From assembly GCA_017509065.1 (NCBI GenBank), contig JAFWQM010000182.1, forward strand, positions 1 to 7,058: DNA of 7,058 nucleotides, written 5' to 3'. How positions within the stretch are numbered: position 1 is the stretch's first letter; every line of letters starts with the position of its first letter. Below, in pieces: positions 5,634 to 7,058 of the stretch. A program made the translations under genes and the position numbers. The DNA is from Clostridia bacterium. GTDB taxonomy: Bacteria > Bacillota_A > Clostridia > Christensenellales > Aristaeellaceae. The notes beneath the pieces are model-generated. The model did not search any database and was not told where the DNA came from. It saw only the letters and a list, made by a program, of their open reading frames with translations.

Positions 5634-6591
5634 AAAACCGGTTTTCGGGAGAGCGCGAGAGGGGGCTTTTGATACAAAAGCCTCCTCTCGCAAAACTCCG
5701 TCTCCTATCGTCTGCGCCGGTTGGAATCTGTACAGCTTGCGGAAGAATCCCCGGTTCTATATGAGTTTGTTGCTCGGCTTCCTGCTGTGCTGGCTGCTGA
5801 CGGACAAGACCATGGCCATCAGCCGGACATACCTGACCAATGTGCAGATTATGGAGCCCTTCGTCTGGTGCTACGCCGATGGAGATAGCATCCTGTACGC
5901 CGCCCTGGTGATGATGCTGATGCTCTCCTCCTTTCCTCGGATCGATACCCCCGCCAGTTACCTGATCTTCCGCACGACGAGGCTGAATTGGCTGATCGGT
6001 CAGATTATCACTGTGTTCGTCCTGACCTTCGGCTACTGCCTGATGATCCTGCTATCCTCCATGGCTATGTGCATCGGCTGCAATGTGTTCACAGCGAACC
6101 ATTGGAGCGAGACCGCTACCATGCTGTCCTTTTCGCCCGCCAGCTTTGAGGTGGCGCTCACCGTCATGCGCAAGACGGTGAAGCTCACCACCCCCTGGGG
6201 TTGCTGTTATCAGATTTTCGGGCTGCTGTTTCAGTATGTGCTGCTGCTTTCGATGATTCAGCTGCTCTTTACGGTGCTAAAAAGCAAAAAAGCAGGCATC
6301 ATTGCGGCGCTGGTGCTGAACTTCGTTGGATTTGTGCTGACGCCGGATCGGTTTATGACCTGGCTGAACCTGCCCACGGAAATGCGGTATTACGCCAACC
6401 TGCTGTCGGCGTGGCTATCGCCGCTCCAACATGCCACCTACACCATGCACAACTTCGGCTACGATCTGCTGCCCCGGCTGCACGTTTCCTATCTGATCCT
6501 GGGCGGAGCCACTGTTGCGATGATTGCCCTGTCCATGCTCAAAATGCGCACTTTCCAATTCAGCTTCACAGGAGGATATTCCGATGAGTGA
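5626..6591 (+). CDS. ABC transporter permease 2 (ABC-2/LanE-G-like), with N-terminal insertion, 321 aa
   Basis: ATG 5626 is chosen over GTG 5614 because GAGGTG at 5611-5616 sits 9 bases before it and the GTG lies inside that SD. About six helices are predicted (46-60, 88-104, 125-152, 195-219, 222-240, 285-304). Residues 114-127 (LIFRTTRLNWLIGQ) match the loop of permease 1, and WNLYSLRKNPRFYMSLLL (33-50) matches that protein's N-terminus. Permease 2 therefore has about 30 extra polar residues before the homologous start (PEKPVFGRAREGAF…SPIVCAG), and this stretch is encoded by a strong palindrome (5655-5691). A longer loop between helices 3 and 4 also distinguishes it. It partners permease 1 and the ATPase in an exporter; the ATPase start overlaps its stop by 8 nt (ATGAGTGA). 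The N-terminus could alternatively begin later, but no internal start with an SD is evident. Confidence 0.85.
   Translation: MPEKPVFGRAREGAFDTKASSRKTPSPIVCAGWNLYSLRKNPRFYMSLLLGFLLCWLLTDKTMAISRTYLTNVQIMEPFVWCYADGDSILYAALVMMLMLSSFPRIDTPASYLIFRTTRLNWLIGQIITVFVLTFGYCLMILLSSMAMCIGCNVFTANHWSETATMLSFSPASFEVALTVMRKTVKLTTPWGCCYQIFGLLFQYVLLLSMIQLLFTVLKSKKAGIIAALVLNFVGFVLTPDRFMTWLNLPTEMRYYANLLSAWLSPLQHATYTMHNFGYDLLPRLHVSYLILGGATVAMIALSMLKMRTFQFSFTGGYSDE
5634..5700. repeat. Palindromic element inside the 5' end of permease 2
   Basis: The core 5655-5671 pairs with 5675-5691: 17 bp with one G·U (5663/5683) and a 3-nt ATA loop. Outside it, CGGTTTT (5639-5645) can pair with AAAACTCCG (5692-5700) after a 9-nt asymmetry, and AAAACCGGTTTT (5634-5645) is itself a perfect palindrome. 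There is no T-run, so it is not an intrinsic terminator. It lies just after the start codon, within the segment that permease 1 lacks, and keeps the frame open. This fits in-frame insertion of a palindromic repeat, for which Rickettsia palindromic elements are the precedent. Only one copy is in the window, so multicopy status is not shown. Confidence 0.7.
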
Positions 6592-7058
6592 CATTGTGGT
6601 GGACATACAAAATGTCAGCAAATCCTTCGGCAATGAACAGGTGTTGAAAAAGGTTTCCCTGCAGCTGGAAAAGGGGAAAATCCACGGCATCATCGGCCGC
6701 AACGGGAGCGGAAAAACCGTACTGATGAAGTGCATTTGCGGTTTCCTACGGCCTACTTCCGGCGCGGTAAAGGTGTTTGACAAAATCATCGGTACAGACT
6801 GCGATTTTGCTCCCGATACCGGAATGCTGATTGAAACGCCTGGATTTCTGATCCACGAAACGGGCATGAATAACCTGAAATGGCTCGCCAAATTGGGGAA
6901 GGGTGCAAATAAAGAACGTATCAGTGAGCTGATCCGCATGGTAGGGCTTGACCCTGACATGAAGAAGAAGGTCGGGCAGTATTCCCTGGGGATGCGCCAG
7001 CGGCTGGGCATCGCGCAGGCCCTGCTGGATGATCCTGCTCTCCTGATCCTGGACGAGC
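6584..7058 (+). CDS. ABC transporter ATPase, LanF/BcrA-like, 3' end outside window
   Basis: The ATP-hydrolysing subunit for the two permeases; 158 residues are visible. ATG 6584 has GGAGG at 6571-6575 and overlaps the permease 2 stop by 8 nt. Walker A is GRNGSGKT (38-45), the signature is YSLGMRQR (133-140) and Walker B is LLILDE (153-158), after which the window ends; the H-loop is not visible. At the Q-loop position the sequence reads GMLIETPGF (80-88), with Glu84 where most ABC ATPases have Gln. This 'E-loop' with the IE-x-PGF context is known for lantibiotic-immunity (LanF) and BcrA-type ATPases. The family assignment therefore points to export of, or protection from, antimicrobial peptides or related envelope-active compounds. 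The actual substrate is not determined. The protein is normally about 230-310 residues, so roughly half is seen. Confidence 0.93.
   Translation, partial: MSDIVVDIQNVSKSFGNEQVLKKVSLQLEKGKIHGIIGRNGSGKTVLMKCICGFLRPTSGAVKVFDKIIGTDCDFAPDTGMLIETPGFLIHETGMNNLKWLAKLGKGANKERISELIRMVGLDPDMKKKVGQYSLGMRQRLGIAQALLDDPALLILDE

Noticed and set aside
6415..7011. Minus-strand open frame (198 codons) over permease 2 and the ATPase
   Set aside because: It is antisense to the Walker A and signature-bearing ATPase frame, which is unambiguous; no independent support.

Overview
The window looks like chromosomal DNA from a Gram-positive gut-type anaerobe, probably Clostridia/Oscillospirales. This is inferred from strong GGAGG Shine-Dalgarno sequences on almost every gene, roughly balanced GC, tight co-directional packing and the protein families present. 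All supported genes are on the + strand. No rRNA, tRNA, CRISPR array, transposase or phage gene is visible.

Layout. (1) Positions 2-778 are the 3' part of a HAMP/HisKA/HATPase sensor histidine kinase whose start lies before the window. (2) Positions 779-1054 are non-coding and begin with a 21-bp imperfect palindrome (784-828) that is not a standard terminator because no T-run follows it. (3) 1055-1237 encodes a 60-residue single-pass membrane peptide. (4) 1239-1282 carries TTACAA-type direct repeats at an exact 11-bp period, the signature of an OmpR/PhoB-family response-regulator operator. (5) 1323-4883 is a tandem triplication of a secreted protein gene of unknown function (about 390 aa each, with Sec signal peptide, 'VDAxVxVP' N-terminal motif, 'PxWxFxG' motif and an invariant YGY C-terminus). 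The second copy is interrupted by a single in-frame TAA at 3471-3473. (6) 4893-7058 encodes an ABC exporter: two related six-helix permeases and an ATPase cut off by the window end. The ATPase has Glu in place of the Q-loop Gln, as in LanF/BcrA-type (antimicrobial peptide immunity) ATPases. The second permease carries a roughly 30-residue N-terminal extension encoded by a palindromic element.

Working model (inference). The two-component system, whose regulator gene probably lies upstream, senses an envelope signal. It binds the 11-bp repeats and switches on an operon running from the first secreted paralog through the ABC transporter. Gaps of 12, 12 and 9 nt and two 8-nt ATG/TGA overlaps support a single transcript. 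The transporter resembles peptide-immunity or envelope-stress exporters. The secreted paralogs and the small membrane peptide are the unexplained parts. They could be extracytoplasmic partners of the kinase or transporter, since the C-terminal motif faintly recalls PepSY/YycI-type domains. I recognise no established named system in this gene combination.
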